Part shown: positions 47,876 to 56,008 of the stretch, in pieces
Numbering within the stretch: the first letter of the stretch is position 1
How the letters are laid out: each line of letters starts with the position of its first letter
Origin: Marinobacterium arenosum
GTDB lineage: Bacteria; Pseudomonadota; Gammaproteobacteria; Pseudomonadales; Balneatricaceae
NCBI RefSeq assembly: GCF_019795155.1
Contig: NZ_JAILYN010000008.1
Coordinates: 62,001-126,000, forward strand
DNA: 64,000 bases
Reading direction: 5' to 3'
Translations under genes and position numbers: made by a program
The notes under the pieces: generated by a model
Told to the model about the DNA's origin: nothing
Database searches by the model: none
Seen by the model: only the letters and a program-made list of their open reading frames with translations

Positions 47876-49618
47876 ATGGCCACACATCATACGGTCGCAG
47901 TGCGCAGCACGGTGGACGAGTATCTGGAACGGAGCGACTGGCGGGTCAACGCCAATGCCAATCAGGGCTATTCGCTGGGCGGCTTGATCCTCAATGTATC
48001 CGGCAAAGTAATCGCCAACTACTGGCTCAACGAGGTCTATACGCCGCAGATCGGCGAGGCGCACCGCTGTGGCGACCTGCATATCCATGATCTGGATATG
48101 CTGTCCGGCTACTGCGCCGGTTGGTCGCTGCGCACCCTGCTGTTCGAAGGGCTGAACGGTGTGCCGGGCCGGCTGGAGAGCGGCCCGCCGCGTCATCTGT
48201 CCAGCGCCATCGGCCAGATCGTTAACTTCCTCGGTACCCTGCAGAACGAGTGGGCCGGCGCCCAGGCGTTCAGCTCGTTCGACACCTACCTGGCGCCGTT
48301 CGTGCGCAAGGACCGGCTCAGCTACGAGCAGGTACTGCAGTGCATGCAGGAGCTGATCTACAACCTCAACGTGCCGTCGCGCTGGGGTACCCAGACGCCG
48401 TTCACCAACCTGACCTTCGACTGGCACTGCCCGGACGATCTGAAGGAGCAGATTCCTGTGATCGGCGGCGAGGAGATGCCGTTCAGCTACGGTGAACTGC
48501 AGGCCGAGATGGATATGATCAACCGCGCCTACCTGGAGGTGATGGACGCCGGCGACGCCAAGGGCAGGGTGTTCACCTTCCCGATCCCGACCTACAACAT
48601 CACCCGCGATTTCGACTGGGACAGTGACAACGCCGAGCGGCTGTTTGCGCTGACCGCCAAGTACGGCCTGCCGTACTTCCAGAACTTCATCCGCTCTGAC
48701 CTGGAGCCGAACATGGTGCGCTCGATGTGCTGCCGGCTGCAGCTGGACCTGCGCGAGCTGCTCAAGCGTGGTAACGGCCTGTTCGGCTCGGCCGAGCAGA
48801 CCGGCTCGATCGGCGTGGTGACCGTCAACTGCGCCCGGCTGGGCTACCTGTATAAGGGGGATTGGGATGAGCTCTACAGTCAGCTCGATCACTTGTTGCT
48901 GCTGGCGCGCGACTCGCTGGAACTGAAGCGTGGCCGCATCCAGCAGCTGATGGACCAGGGGCTGTTCCCCTACACCCAGCGTTATCTGGGCACCCTGCGC
49001 AACCACTTCTCGACCATCGGGGTGAACGGCATCAACGAGATGCTGCGCAACTTCAGCGACGACCGACTGAATATCAGCGACCCGGAAGGGCAGCGCGAGG
49101 CGTTGCGGCTGCTGGACCATATCAACCGCCGGTTGACCGAGTTCCAGGAGCAGACCGGCCACCTGTACAACCTGGAGGCGACCCCGGCCGAGGGTACTAC
49201 CTATCGCTTCGCCCGCGAAGACCGCAAGCGCTACCCTGAGATCCTGCAGGCCGGCAGCCGCGAGCAGCCGTACTACACCAACTCCAGCCAGCTGCCGGTC
49301 GGCTTTACCGACGACCCGTTCGAGGCGCTGGAGATGCAGGACCCGCTGCAGACCCGCTACACCGGTGGCACCGTATTGCACCTTTATATGCGCGAGCGGA
49401 TCTCCAGCACCCGCGCCTGCAAGCAGCTGGTGCGCACCGCGCTGAGCCGTTTCGCGCTGCCGTACCTGACGGTGACGCCGACCTTCTCGATCTGCCCGCA
49501 GCACGGCTACCTGGCCGGCGAGCATGAGTTCTGCCCGCGCTGCGACGAAGAGCTGCTGCAGAAGAAATTGCAGCGGCAGAGCAAGACAGAACAAGCAACT
49601 TTGCAACAAACCGCCTGA
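47876..49618 (+). CDS. nrdD: Anaerobic ribonucleoside-triphosphate reductase, catalytic chain lacking the glycyl-radical domain
   Basis: Class III RNR, makes dNTPs without oxygen. 580 residues starting MATHHTVAVRSTVDEYLERSDW. The ten-stranded barrel is recognisable: DLHIHDLDMLSGYCAGWSL, NFLGTLQNEWAGAQAFSS, FPIPTYNIT, CCRLQLDL, GSIGVVTVN, GVNGINEML. It ends with a zinc-ribbon part (SICPQHGY, FCPRCDEE) and stops before the glycyl-radical loop, which is encoded by the next gene. No ATP-cone precedes the catalytic domain, although full-length relatives are typically 650-720 residues. Regulation by FNR and NrdR is likely. Confidence 0.93.
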   Translation: MATHHTVAVRSTVDEYLERSDWRVNANANQGYSLGGLILNVSGKVIANYWLNEVYTPQIGEAHRCGDLHIHDLDMLSGYCAGWSLRTLLFEGLNGVPGRLESGPPRHLSSAIGQIVNFLGTLQNEWAGAQAFSSFDTYLAPFVRKDRLSYEQVLQCMQELIYNLNVPSRWGTQTPFTNLTFDWHCPDDLKEQIPVIGGEEMPFSYGELQAEMDMINRAYLEVMDAGDAKGRVFTFPIPTYNITRDFDWDSDNAERLFALTAKYGLPYFQNFIRSDLEPNMVRSMCCRLQLDLRELLKRGNGLFGSAEQTGSIGVVTVNCARLGYLYKGDWDELYSQLDHLLLLARDSLELKRGRIQQLMDQGLFPYTQRYLGTLRNHFSTIGVNGINEMLRNFSDDRLNISDPEGQREALRLLDHINRRLTEFQEQTGHLYNLEATPAEGTTYRFAREDRKRYPEILQAGSREQPYYTNSSQLPVGFTDDPFEALEMQDPLQTRYTGGTVLHLYMRERISSTRACKQLVRTALSRFALPYLTVTPTFSICPQHGYLAGEHEFCPRCDEELLQKKLQRQSKTEQATLQQTA

Positions 49619-49650
49619 ACAACAGGACCCTATATTTAAGGAGATCGACC

Positions 49651-49809
49651 ATGAACGATATGAACGCCGCTCAGCTGCTGAAACCGGAAGAGCGCCAGCG
49701 CTGCGAGGTATGGACCCGGGTGATGGGCTACCATCGGCCGGTGTCGCAGTTCAACGCCGGCAAGCAGGCGGAACACCGTGAACGACGCCATTTCGTCGAG
49801 CCGCGCTGA
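49651..49809 (+). CDS. Separate glycyl-radical subunit of anaerobic ribonucleotide reductase
   Basis: A 52-residue protein starting MNDMNAAQLLKPEERQRCEV. Residues 20-52 are the missing C-terminus of NrdD: WTRVMGYHRPVSQFNAGKQ with the radical-bearing Gly26 in RVMGY, then EHRERRHF. It begins 32 bases after the nrdD stop and has its own AAGGAG (49638-49643) seven bases before the ATG, so this is a genuine separate cistron and not a frameshift. It should dock into the barrel of NrdD as the free glycyl-radical domain. Overlaps the nrdG start. Confidence 0.88.
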   Translation: MNDMNAAQLLKPEERQRCEVWTRVMGYHRPVSQFNAGKQAEHRERRHFVEPR

Positions 49810-50572
49810 GGCGCAACCGCGCATGGATGCTGCCATGGCGTTGTCGCAGCGTCAGCCGATCGCCAGCGACGGCCCGGCGCTGCGGGTCAGCGGGATCACC
49901 CCGCTGACCACCATCGACTTTCCCGATCACCTGACTTGCGTACTCTACAGCCAGGGCTGCCCGCTACGCTGCGGCTACTGCCAGAATCCAAACCTGATCC
50001 CGTTCGAAACCGATGAGGAACAGCTGGACTGGCCGGCGGTCGAACAGTTCCTGCAGCGCCGTATCGGCCTGCTGGAAGCGGTGGTGTTCAGCGGCGGCGA
50101 ACCGACCCTGCAGCCGGGCCTGCACGCGGCGATGCGAGCGGTGGTCCGGTTGGGTTTTAAAGTCGGCCTGCACACAGCCGGCGTCAGCTGCTCACGGCTG
50201 GCCGAGCTGCTCGGTCTGCTCGATTGGGTCGGGCTGGATGTCAAAGCGCCGGACGACCTCTATCAGCGGGTCACCGGTCGGCGCCATCAGGCGCGCGAGA
50301 ACCACCGCTGCCTGGAGCTACTGCTCAACTCGACGACTCCCTTCGAATGCCGCACCACCGTGCATTGGCAGCTGTTGCAGCCAGACGACCTGCTGCGGCT
50401 GGCGCGGCAGCTGGCAGAGTGGGGCGTGCGTCAGTACGCGGTGCAGATCAGCCACGGGCATAGCTGCCTGGACCCGGCCCTGAAGCAGAACCCGGCCCTG
50501 CCGACGGCGCTGAAAGCCGGCTTGCAGACCGAGCTGAGTGGACTGTTCGAACGGTTTGAATGGCGGGAGTAG
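49778..50572 (+). CDS. nrdG: Anaerobic ribonucleotide reductase activating protein (radical SAM)
   Basis: Generates the glycyl radical on the small subunit using S-adenosylmethionine. The radical SAM motif is GCPLRCGYCQNP (CxxxCxxC); VFSGGEPTLQ and GLDVKAPDD follow. Up to 264 residues from GTG 49778, which overlaps the preceding gene by 32 bases; an in-frame ATG at 49823 would give 249 residues and is equally plausible. This longer NrdG type (NrdG2-like, TIGR02495 pattern) is usual with NrdD of this class. Confidence 0.92.
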   Translation: MNDAISSSRAEAQPRMDAAMALSQRQPIASDGPALRVSGITPLTTIDFPDHLTCVLYSQGCPLRCGYCQNPNLIPFETDEEQLDWPAVEQFLQRRIGLLEAVVFSGGEPTLQPGLHAAMRAVVRLGFKVGLHTAGVSCSRLAELLGLLDWVGLDVKAPDDLYQRVTGRRHQARENHRCLELLLNSTTPFECRTTVHWQLLQPDDLLRLARQLAEWGVRQYAVQISHGHSCLDPALKQNPALPTALKAGLQTELSGLFERFEWRE

Positions 50573-50662
50573 GGGCCTCTTCGATGCTGACATCATGGCT
50601 GTAGGCGCGAGTCCGGTCGGGCTTGTTCGCCGGGTGTGGTGGTTGAAACGCCTGTCGGCGTT

Positions 50663-50705
50663 TGGTCGGCTGATACCCAACGGGCACAAGAGCCAACCCT
50701 ACAGG
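50663..50705. repeat. Dispersed 43-bp intergenic element, inverted copy
   Basis: The reverse complement of 50663-50705 matches 41657-41699 at 42 of 43 positions (CCTGTAGGGTTGGCTCTTGT...). Lies between nrdG and the small minus-strand gene. Confidence 0.9.
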
Positions 50706-50802
50706 ATCGGTCCGCCGTAACCGCCCACTCGGTCTCTCCCTTGGGCAGTGAAGGCGACCGATATCGGGTTGTTCGCTTGTTGCTGATTGTTGCCGTTATA
50801 TC

Positions 50803-50850
50803 CCTCTTTCATGATCGGATCTTGCTGGCAAGGCCCGGTCATGAAAGAGG
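50803..50850. other. Inverted repeat with 12-bp perfect arms
   Basis: CCTCTTTCATGA (50803-50814) and TCATGAAAGAGG (50839-50850) enclose CGG...CCG, forming a 48-base hairpin just beyond the stop of the small minus-strand gene. No T-tract is seen, so it may be a roadblock hairpin or a mobile MITE-like remnant. Confidence 0.6.
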
Positions 50851-50861
50851 GGAGAGGCGAA

Positions 50862-51149
50862 TCAACTGGCCAATGCATGATGGCGCTGGGCGATGCGGGC
50901 CCGGCGCTGCTCGTAATCGGTCTTGTCGACCAGCCGCAGCGGTATGCCGCGGGCGCGCAGCTTGTCGCGCTGCTGTTGAAAATATTCCCGCGTCTCCTCG
51001 CTCGGCCCCTGCTCGCTGAGTGCTTTCAGCCGGGCCAGCTCCTCGGCTTTCTGTTCGTCGGACATCCGCGCCTCAACCCGCGAGGCAGCGATGTTCGGTT
51101 GCTGGTCGGAGCTGTTGCTGAACAGTTTTGTAAGTAATGTCACCGGCAA
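50862..51149 (-). CDS. Small hypothetical charged protein
   Basis: 95 residues, not recognised. MPVTLLTKLFSNSSDQQPNI is followed by a highly charged helical stretch (SDEQKAEELARLKALSEQGPSEETREYFQQQRDKLR in pieces), probably coiled coil, and an Arg-rich end. AGGAGGATTGCC precedes the start codon. No signal peptide or cysteine. Typical of small conserved gammaproteobacterial proteins of unknown role. Confidence 0.6.
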   Translation of the reverse strand: MPVTLLTKLFSNSSDQQPNIAASRVEARMSDEQKAEELARLKALSEQGPSEETREYFQQQRDKLRARGIPLRLVDKTDYEQRRARIAQRHHALAS

Positions 51150-51445
51150 TCCTCCTGTGGCGCTTCGGCCAATTCCGTAGCCATTGGATTAGCAAGATCC
51201 TTGCCATCTGGCCGGTTGCCATAAGTTGATGATTTATATGGCGGTTCCGTTCATAACCGGCATCCGGCGGCGGCAGGGCGTTGCCGCTGCGGCGGAAAAT
51301 AACCGCTTTGTTTTCAATCGGTTAGTTTTTTGGATTTCTCCGTTGCAATCCGTAGGGGATTCCAGTAAAGTACGCGACCTCTGCTGCTGACGCGGCAGTT
51401 GAAAAGCGCCAATGCTTGCGATGGCGGTAACAGGAAACTGTTATG

Positions 51446-51500
51446 AAGGTTTGAAAATAACCACGTAAGTGACAATGCGGTGAGGTGTCCGAGTGGTTGA
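51446..51500. repeat. Partial duplicate of the tRNA-Ser 5' end and its leader
   Basis: GCGGTGAGGTGTCCGAGTGG at 51478-51497, with the preceding AAGTGACAAT-containing 35 bases, is repeated imperfectly at 51571-51620, where the real tRNA begins. The first copy loses homology after the D-arm, so it cannot form a tRNA. The period is about 125 bases. The rest of 51150-51603 has no gene. Confidence 0.75.
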
Positions 51501-51603
51501 CTCGGAGGCGAAGCCGTAGAGAACGTCGGAGCTTGCGACGACGGTAACGAGCACGCCAGGCGTGCAGTTATGAGGTTCGAAAGAACTACGCAAGTGACAA
51601 TAT

Positions 51604-51691
51604 GGTGAGGTGTCCGAGTGGCCGAAGGAGCACGCCTGGAAAGTGTGTATACGGAAACGTATCGAGGGTTCGAATCCCTCCCTCACCGCCA
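51604..51691 (+). tRNA. tRNA-Ser, anticodon GGA
   Basis: An 88-base class II tRNA. Acceptor GGTGAGG (51604-51610) pairs with CCTCACC (51681-51687), then discriminator G and encoded CCA (51689-51691). D-arm TGTCCGAGTGGCCGAAGGA, anticodon loop CTGGAAA with GGA, a long variable arm (GTATACGGAAACGTATC) and T-arm GAGGGTTCGAATCCCTC. Serine identity follows from the long variable arm plus anticodon. Confidence 0.96.
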
Positions 51692-52242
51692 CGAATTCAG
51701 AAGCCCTGCTCAGTTTGAGCGGGGCTTCGTCGTTTCAGACGGCACAAAGCTTCCAAGGGGGGGGAGAGCCTTCGAAAGGGTTCGAACCGAACCGGGTAGG
51801 GCGAGTGGGGGCGGGCGGCTTCGGAGCCTGCGGCTCGATGTAATTCCTCTCCCACCATCATCAATTTGATTACTAAAAATCAACCTTTTGCCGGTATATC
51901 GCTACTTTTCCCCGCATGGGTGTGGCACTTATCTTTGCCAGTTAAGAGGCGCATGATGCTGGTTCGCTTACCAAGCCTGCCGTGCCTCGTCTAGAACCTG
52001 CTATCTGCGCTATATCAGTCACAAGCGCTTCAGGCCCAACGGCAGGCTTCGGGCGAGAGCTCAGTACGATTGTCTCTTCATTTCAGTTGATTGGTGTGGA
52101 GGCCCGGAGTAGTGGGCTAGAATCCAGATAGGAAATGATTAGCCCAGCAGTCTCAGTTGATGTCGTATGAGGTATCCCGGATGCACAAGCGGATGTGAAT
52201 CAGTTGGCTCCTCCGTGCTGAAGCATACGGGAGGAAGCTTTC
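51692..52242. other. Intergenic region after tRNA-Ser; composition shift
   Basis: 551 bases without a convincing gene. A weak terminator-like TTGATTACTAAAAATCAACC followed by TTTT lies near 51866. From about 51850 onward base composition becomes markedly more AT-rich, continuing through the polyene cluster. No integrase or attachment-site repeat is visible within the window. Confidence 0.5.
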
Positions 52243-53166
52243 ATGCGACTTATATTTCTTGTCTTGAGCATAATGTTGGTGGGTTGTACGTATAACTCTG
52301 CTTTTTATTATCCTTACAAGGAGCGGGCCAGAGGCATAGAGGAAACGCAGCATACTTATAATTATAAAGAGTTACGGCTGCCATCAGGGGCGGGTAGTCA
52401 GTTACACATTCGGATATATCAATCGCCGATCTCTGAGTCCAAGGGGTTGGTGCTGCACTTTCATGGCAATCGAGGGAACCTTTCTGTCTCTAGGGGCAAG
52501 CTTGGCTGGTTGCTTGACTCTGGCTATGACCTGGTTCTGTTCGATTATTCCGGTTATGGCCTCTCTAGCGGGCGTCCGACACCGGAGAATACCCGTCATG
52601 ACGCCCTGGCAATGCTTGAGTATGTTGCGGCTTATCAAGCCCCGCACTCCAGTTATCGGAAAATCGTCTGGGGAACCTCCTTGGGCGGCGCAATTCTGGC
52701 GGATGGCTATGCCGTTTTTTCGCGCCAGGGTGAGTTCGACCTGATAATTATCGAGTCCGCGTTTCACAGTTATAGGCGTCAGGCCGAACATGCAATGTCA
52801 GGTTTTCTTTTGGGGCGACTGATGACGTGGTCGATCCCTCTGTTTGTATCGGATGATTACGCCCCGATTTACAAGGCGGAGCGTATTAGTGGCTCCAAGG
52901 CGCTCTTTGTTCACTGTATTGAAGACCGGGTGGTGCCTATGGAGTTTGGGCGAAGGCTGTTTGAAAAGGTTCAGGGGCCGAAGTACTTTTGGCGGGCAGA
53001 GAACTGCCGGCATTCGAGACCTTTTGGGGAGGCGTTCGCTGATCGACGTAAAGCGCTGTTGGCTTTCCTGCACAGCCCAGAGTTGGTAGAGCTGATGAGT
53101 AGAGGGGGCGTATGCCCGCAAGCCACCTTAGGGGAGTCTCGTCTCGGAAGCTCCCGCCGCAGGTGA
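52243..53166 (+). CDS. Alpha/beta-hydrolase lipoprotein
   Basis: 307 residues with a lipoprotein signal (LSIMLVGCTY, lipid-modified Cys at about residue 16). The hydrolase fold is clear: oxyanion-loop HFHGNRGNLS, strand LVLFDYSGYGLSSG, nucleophile elbow GTSLGG, acid Asp in HCIEDRVVP and His in ENCRHSRPF. Related to the BEM46/YfhR type serine hydrolases. The enzyme would face the periplasm, perhaps on an acylated substrate; whether it belongs to the polyene cluster is unknown. Its 3' end overlaps the convergent PPTase gene by 39 bases. Confidence 0.82.
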   Translation: MRLIFLVLSIMLVGCTYNSAFYYPYKERARGIEETQHTYNYKELRLPSGAGSQLHIRIYQSPISESKGLVLHFHGNRGNLSVSRGKLGWLLDSGYDLVLFDYSGYGLSSGRPTPENTRHDALAMLEYVAAYQAPHSSYRKIVWGTSLGGAILADGYAVFSRQGEFDLIIIESAFHSYRRQAEHAMSGFLLGRLMTWSIPLFVSDDYAPIYKAERISGSKALFVHCIEDRVVPMEFGRRLFEKVQGPKYFWRAENCRHSRPFGEAFADRRKALLAFLHSPELVELMSRGGVCPQATLGESRLGSSRRR

Positions 53167-53868
53167 GAGGTAAAAGGCTGTAGAGTGGCCTGATCCGGTG
53201 GGGGAGCGATTGATTAAGATCTTTCGAGGTCGCTCGCATGCTACCAGGGAAATCTGGTGGCACTGATGAACCCCTTCATACAACACCCAGGGCGTTCGAG
53301 CGTTGGCTAGAATGATATAGCTGAGAGCCTTGAGACGGGTGTTCTGTTGCACTTCAGTGGGAAGGGCTTTGTACCAGGCCTCCTTGGCACACCAGATTCT
53401 GTAAAACATAGTTTTGCGGTTTGCCGGATCGGATTCCAGTAGCGTTATATCCCTTGGGCAAAATACCTGTTCGGCAAGTTCGCTGAAGTTCCGCTCCATG
53501 GTGTTTAGCTCTACATCGATGCCATTGGGGAATTGCGCCATAGAAAAGGCAACTAGTCCCTTGCTGTGGCTTAAGCTGCAGTACCAGGAGGGTGGGAGCT
53601 GGTCGATTCTAGGCCGGCTGTTTGTACCCTCCGTCATCGACCAGTGTTCTTTGGGATGACCAAAGGTGTCGGTAAGTGCCTGTCGCATGAGGGTGCGGCT
53701 TAAAAGATACTCAGTGCGCTTTTTGGAACTTTTGATCTGGCTGAAGCGTTGGTGCTCGGAGGGGGACAGTTGCTGCAGTGTCTGTTTCGCATCACAATCA
53801 GTCAGCGAACCTGACTCGCCGAGCCAGATTCGTAGAGAGTGCCCGTTTTCGCCGTTGTTAATTGGCAA
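53128..53868 (-). CDS. 4'-phosphopantetheinyl transferase, Sfp type
   Basis: Attaches phosphopantetheine to acyl carrier proteins, here most likely the two ACPs at 56.0-56.5 kb. 246 residues with the Sfp motifs RTEYLLSRTLMRQAL, WYCSLSHSKGLVAFSM, metal-binding NGIDVEL and WCAKEAWYKALP. The start is TTG at 53868, overlapping the preceding gene by 11 bases. A dedicated PPTase is a regular member of aryl-polyene clusters. Confidence 0.9.
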   Translation of the reverse strand: MPINNGENGHSLRIWLGESGSLTDCDAKQTLQQLSPSEHQRFSQIKSSKKRTEYLLSRTLMRQALTDTFGHPKEHWSMTEGTNSRPRIDQLPPSWYCSLSHSKGLVAFSMAQFPNGIDVELNTMERNFSELAEQVFCPRDITLLESDPANRKTMFYRIWCAKEAWYKALPTEVQQNTRLKALSYIILANARTPWVLYEGVHQCHQISLVACERPRKILINRSPTGSGHSTAFYLSPAAGASETRLP

Positions 53869-54313
53869 GTTTGACTACTTTGCCAGTCAGTGCAACACCG
53901 GCCATGATGGCGCCAGCATGACACTCAAACTCTGTCCGACTGCTGTAAGTGTTCTTTTTGTAGTAGCTTGCAATGTCGATGACTGCGTTGCCACCCTCTT
54001 TTTTTGCCCGTTCCTGCAATGCCAGCAATGCAGATAGCATTACCCAGCGGCAGGCTTCCTCATCGCTTTTTGCAAATGCGTTGGTTTTCTTGTTGGACGA
54101 AAAGGTGCCGAGCGCTTTTGCCACGCGGGGATGCTTTTGGTTGCCAAAGTACAGTCGAATGCTCGGGTCCAGCCGCTCCTTAAAGTCAGCCGACGCCAAT
54201 GCTTCCTGAATAGACATCAGGTGTTTTGTATCACGGCTATAGGCTTCAGGTGCGGCCAGGAGAAGGGCGGTAGCAAGGAATGCTGATAAGAGCTTCACTA
54301 AGTTTCTCTCCAT
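53858..54313 (-). CDS. Small exported protein of the polyene cluster (often misnamed excinuclease)
   Basis: 151 residues with a signal peptide (MERNLVKLLSAFLATALLLAAP). The mature part has RLYFGNQKHP, two cysteines (EACRW and EFECHAG) and KEGGNAVIDIASYYKKN near the end. The GGNAVIDI...YY pattern occurs in small periplasmic proteins of aryl-polyene clusters, which I recall being annotated as excinuclease-like without evidence. Function unknown. Operon with the PPTase gene, divergent from the biosynthetic genes. Confidence 0.7.
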   Translation of the reverse strand: MERNLVKLLSAFLATALLLAAPEAYSRDTKHLMSIQEALASADFKERLDPSIRLYFGNQKHPRVAKALGTFSSNKKTNAFAKSDEEACRWVMLSALLALQERAKKEGGNAVIDIASYYKKNTYSSRTEFECHAGAIMAGVALTGKVVKLAN

Positions 54314-54500
54314 GTATATTTGAAACTTCCATTAATAGCCCGGAAATTATATGGGGTGTTAGAGGTTCATTCAACGCACATGGCCCCTTGCATCCAATGG
54401 CGTAGTTGTTAAACTCCGTAGCGCTTCAACTTAGGGGCTGGGTGGTGTGTTGGCCGTGTTTCATGGCCAATTATCTATAAAAACAAGGAATGTAAGGCAA

Positions 54501-55232
54501 GTGGTTAGCTTTAAGTTGGAATCCTGGGCAGCACTTGCGCCGGGTCTGGAGAGCCGAGAAGCCTGGCTGAGCTGGTTACAGAATCCTCAGCCTATAGATC
54601 GCCCACTTGGAAAGGTCTCCCTAAGGCAGTTTCCTCTTATGTTACGCCGCCGCTTTAGCACGCTGGGAAAGTGTGCGATGGGGGCTGTACTGCCTCTTCT
54701 TAATGAGGGGGAAAAGATCCCCAGTATCTTTGCCTCCAGGCATGGCGATACCGCACTGACGCTCTCCCTGTTAGAGAGCATGGGGAGGGATGAGCCGATG
54801 TCGCCTACGGGCTTCAGTCTGGCGGTTCATAATGCGGTGAGCGGATTATTCTCGATTGCCCGTCAGGACCTCCATGAGGTCACATCTATCGCCGCAAATG
54901 AGGGGCTGGTTGTACAGACTTTGCTGGAGGCTGTTGGGCAGTTGCAGGATGCAGAGCGCGTTCTTTGTGTGGTTTACGATGTCCCTCTTCCCGATCTATA
55001 CAGTCGTTATAGTGAAAGCGAGCCGTTTCCCTATGCAATCGCGATGATTATCAGCCGTTCAGAGGGGGAGCCTTTCAATCTCGGGCCCTGTGATGCTCTG
55101 GCTAAGCCGATTGCTGAGTTGCCGAACGACTTGAATACCGAGTCTCTGCGGTTTCTTCGGCTGTTGGTAGGAGACTCCACTGTGGCTGACACTGAGTTGA
55201 ACGGCGTAATCTGGCGTATTGCAAGGGCCTGA
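54501..55232 (+). CDS. Ketosynthase-like chain-length-factor protein (ApeC-like)
   Basis: 243 residues from GTG 54501 (MVSFKLESWAALAPG), with AAGG before it; the frame is open further upstream but without a ribosome site. Resembles only the N-terminal half of beta-ketoacyl synthases: LRRRFSTLGKCAMGAVLPLL, SIFASRHGDTALTLSLLES, SPTGFSLAVHNAVSGLFSI. The catalytic Cys context is replaced (AVHNAVSG), so it would be a non-catalytic partner. In aryl polyene systems ApeC pairs with ketosynthase ApeO. First plus-strand gene of the cluster. Confidence 0.82.
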   Translation: MVSFKLESWAALAPGLESREAWLSWLQNPQPIDRPLGKVSLRQFPLMLRRRFSTLGKCAMGAVLPLLNEGEKIPSIFASRHGDTALTLSLLESMGRDEPMSPTGFSLAVHNAVSGLFSIARQDLHEVTSIAANEGLVVQTLLEAVGQLQDAERVLCVVYDVPLPDLYSRYSESEPFPYAIAMIISRSEGEPFNLGPCDALAKPIAELPNDLNTESLRFLRLLVGDSTVADTELNGVIWRIARA

Positions 55233-55237
55233 TCCTG

Positions 55238-56008
55238 ATGTTGCTTGCTAAGATTAATCACGGCTGGCGCTGGATTGGTACAGCGTTCAGCTTTTTTGTT
55301 TTTGGTCTGGGGGGAATCCTGTTGCCGCTGCTGGTGATGCCGGCTCTGTATCTGTTGCCGGGCGACCAGCTATGCCGGGAGCGGCGGGCGCAGAGAGTGA
55401 TTCATCATTCTTTTAGGTTTTACATCGGAATGATGAGGTTTCTGGGGGTTTTAACGTATGAGGTTAATAACATTGAGAAACTGAAAGGGGCAAAGCTTAT
55501 TCTGGCTAATCACCCGTCGCTGATCGATGTTATTTTTCTGATCTCCATCGTTCCAAACGCAAATTGCGTGGTGAAAGGCCGGTTGGCCCGTAATCCTTTT
55601 ACTCGGGGGCCGATTAAAGCAGCCGGCTACATCATTAATGATGAAGCGGCCGATGTCATAACCGCGGCCCGCCAAGTCTTTGCTAAAGGGCATGCCCTGA
55701 TTGTCTTCCCTGAGGGGACTAGAACCTCACCGGGACAGCTGCCTCAGCTAAAGCGAGGTGCTGCGAACGTAGCGGTTCGCGCAGATGCGGATATTACACC
55801 GGTACTGATCGAGTGTAGTCCAACCACATTAACCAAATCTAATCGCTGGTACCAAGTGCCGTCAAAGCGTGTTCATTTTTTGATAGATATCAAAGATAGA
55901 ATAGATGTTGAACGGTATTTAAAAGATGCCAATCCATCGAAAAGTGCTCGACAGTTGACCCGCGATTTAAGTGATTTTTTTCATAAGGAACTCGGTCTGA
56001 ATGAGTAA
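55238..56008 (+). CDS. PlsC-type 1-acyl-glycerol-3-phosphate acyltransferase-like protein (ApeD-like)
   Basis: 256 residues: an N-terminal hydrophobic segment (FSFFVFGLGGILLPLLVMPALYLL) then the acyltransferase motifs NHPSLID (NHX4D), GRLARNPF, and FPEGTRTSPG. Inner-membrane acyltransferase, probably loading the polyene on, or building, a lipid anchor. It overlaps the first ACP by 8 bases. Confidence 0.87.
   Translation: MLLAKINHGWRWIGTAFSFFVFGLGGILLPLLVMPALYLLPGDQLCRERRAQRVIHHSFRFYIGMMRFLGVLTYEVNNIEKLKGAKLILANHPSLIDVIFLISIVPNANCVVKGRLARNPFTRGPIKAAGYIINDEAADVITAARQVFAKGHALIVFPEGTRTSPGQLPQLKRGAANVAVRADADITPVLIECSPTTLTKSNRWYQVPSKRVHFLIDIKDRIDVERYLKDANPSKSARQLTRDLSDFFHKELGLNE

Noticed and set aside
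49600-49660. Frameshift or premature stop in nrdD
   Set aside because: The downstream part has its own ATG and AAGGAG at correct spacing, plus its own N-terminal extension, so a real split gene is the better reading.
51478-51600. Second tRNA-Ser gene upstream of the true one
   Set aside because: Only the first 18 bases match; there is no anticodon stem, T-arm or acceptor complement.
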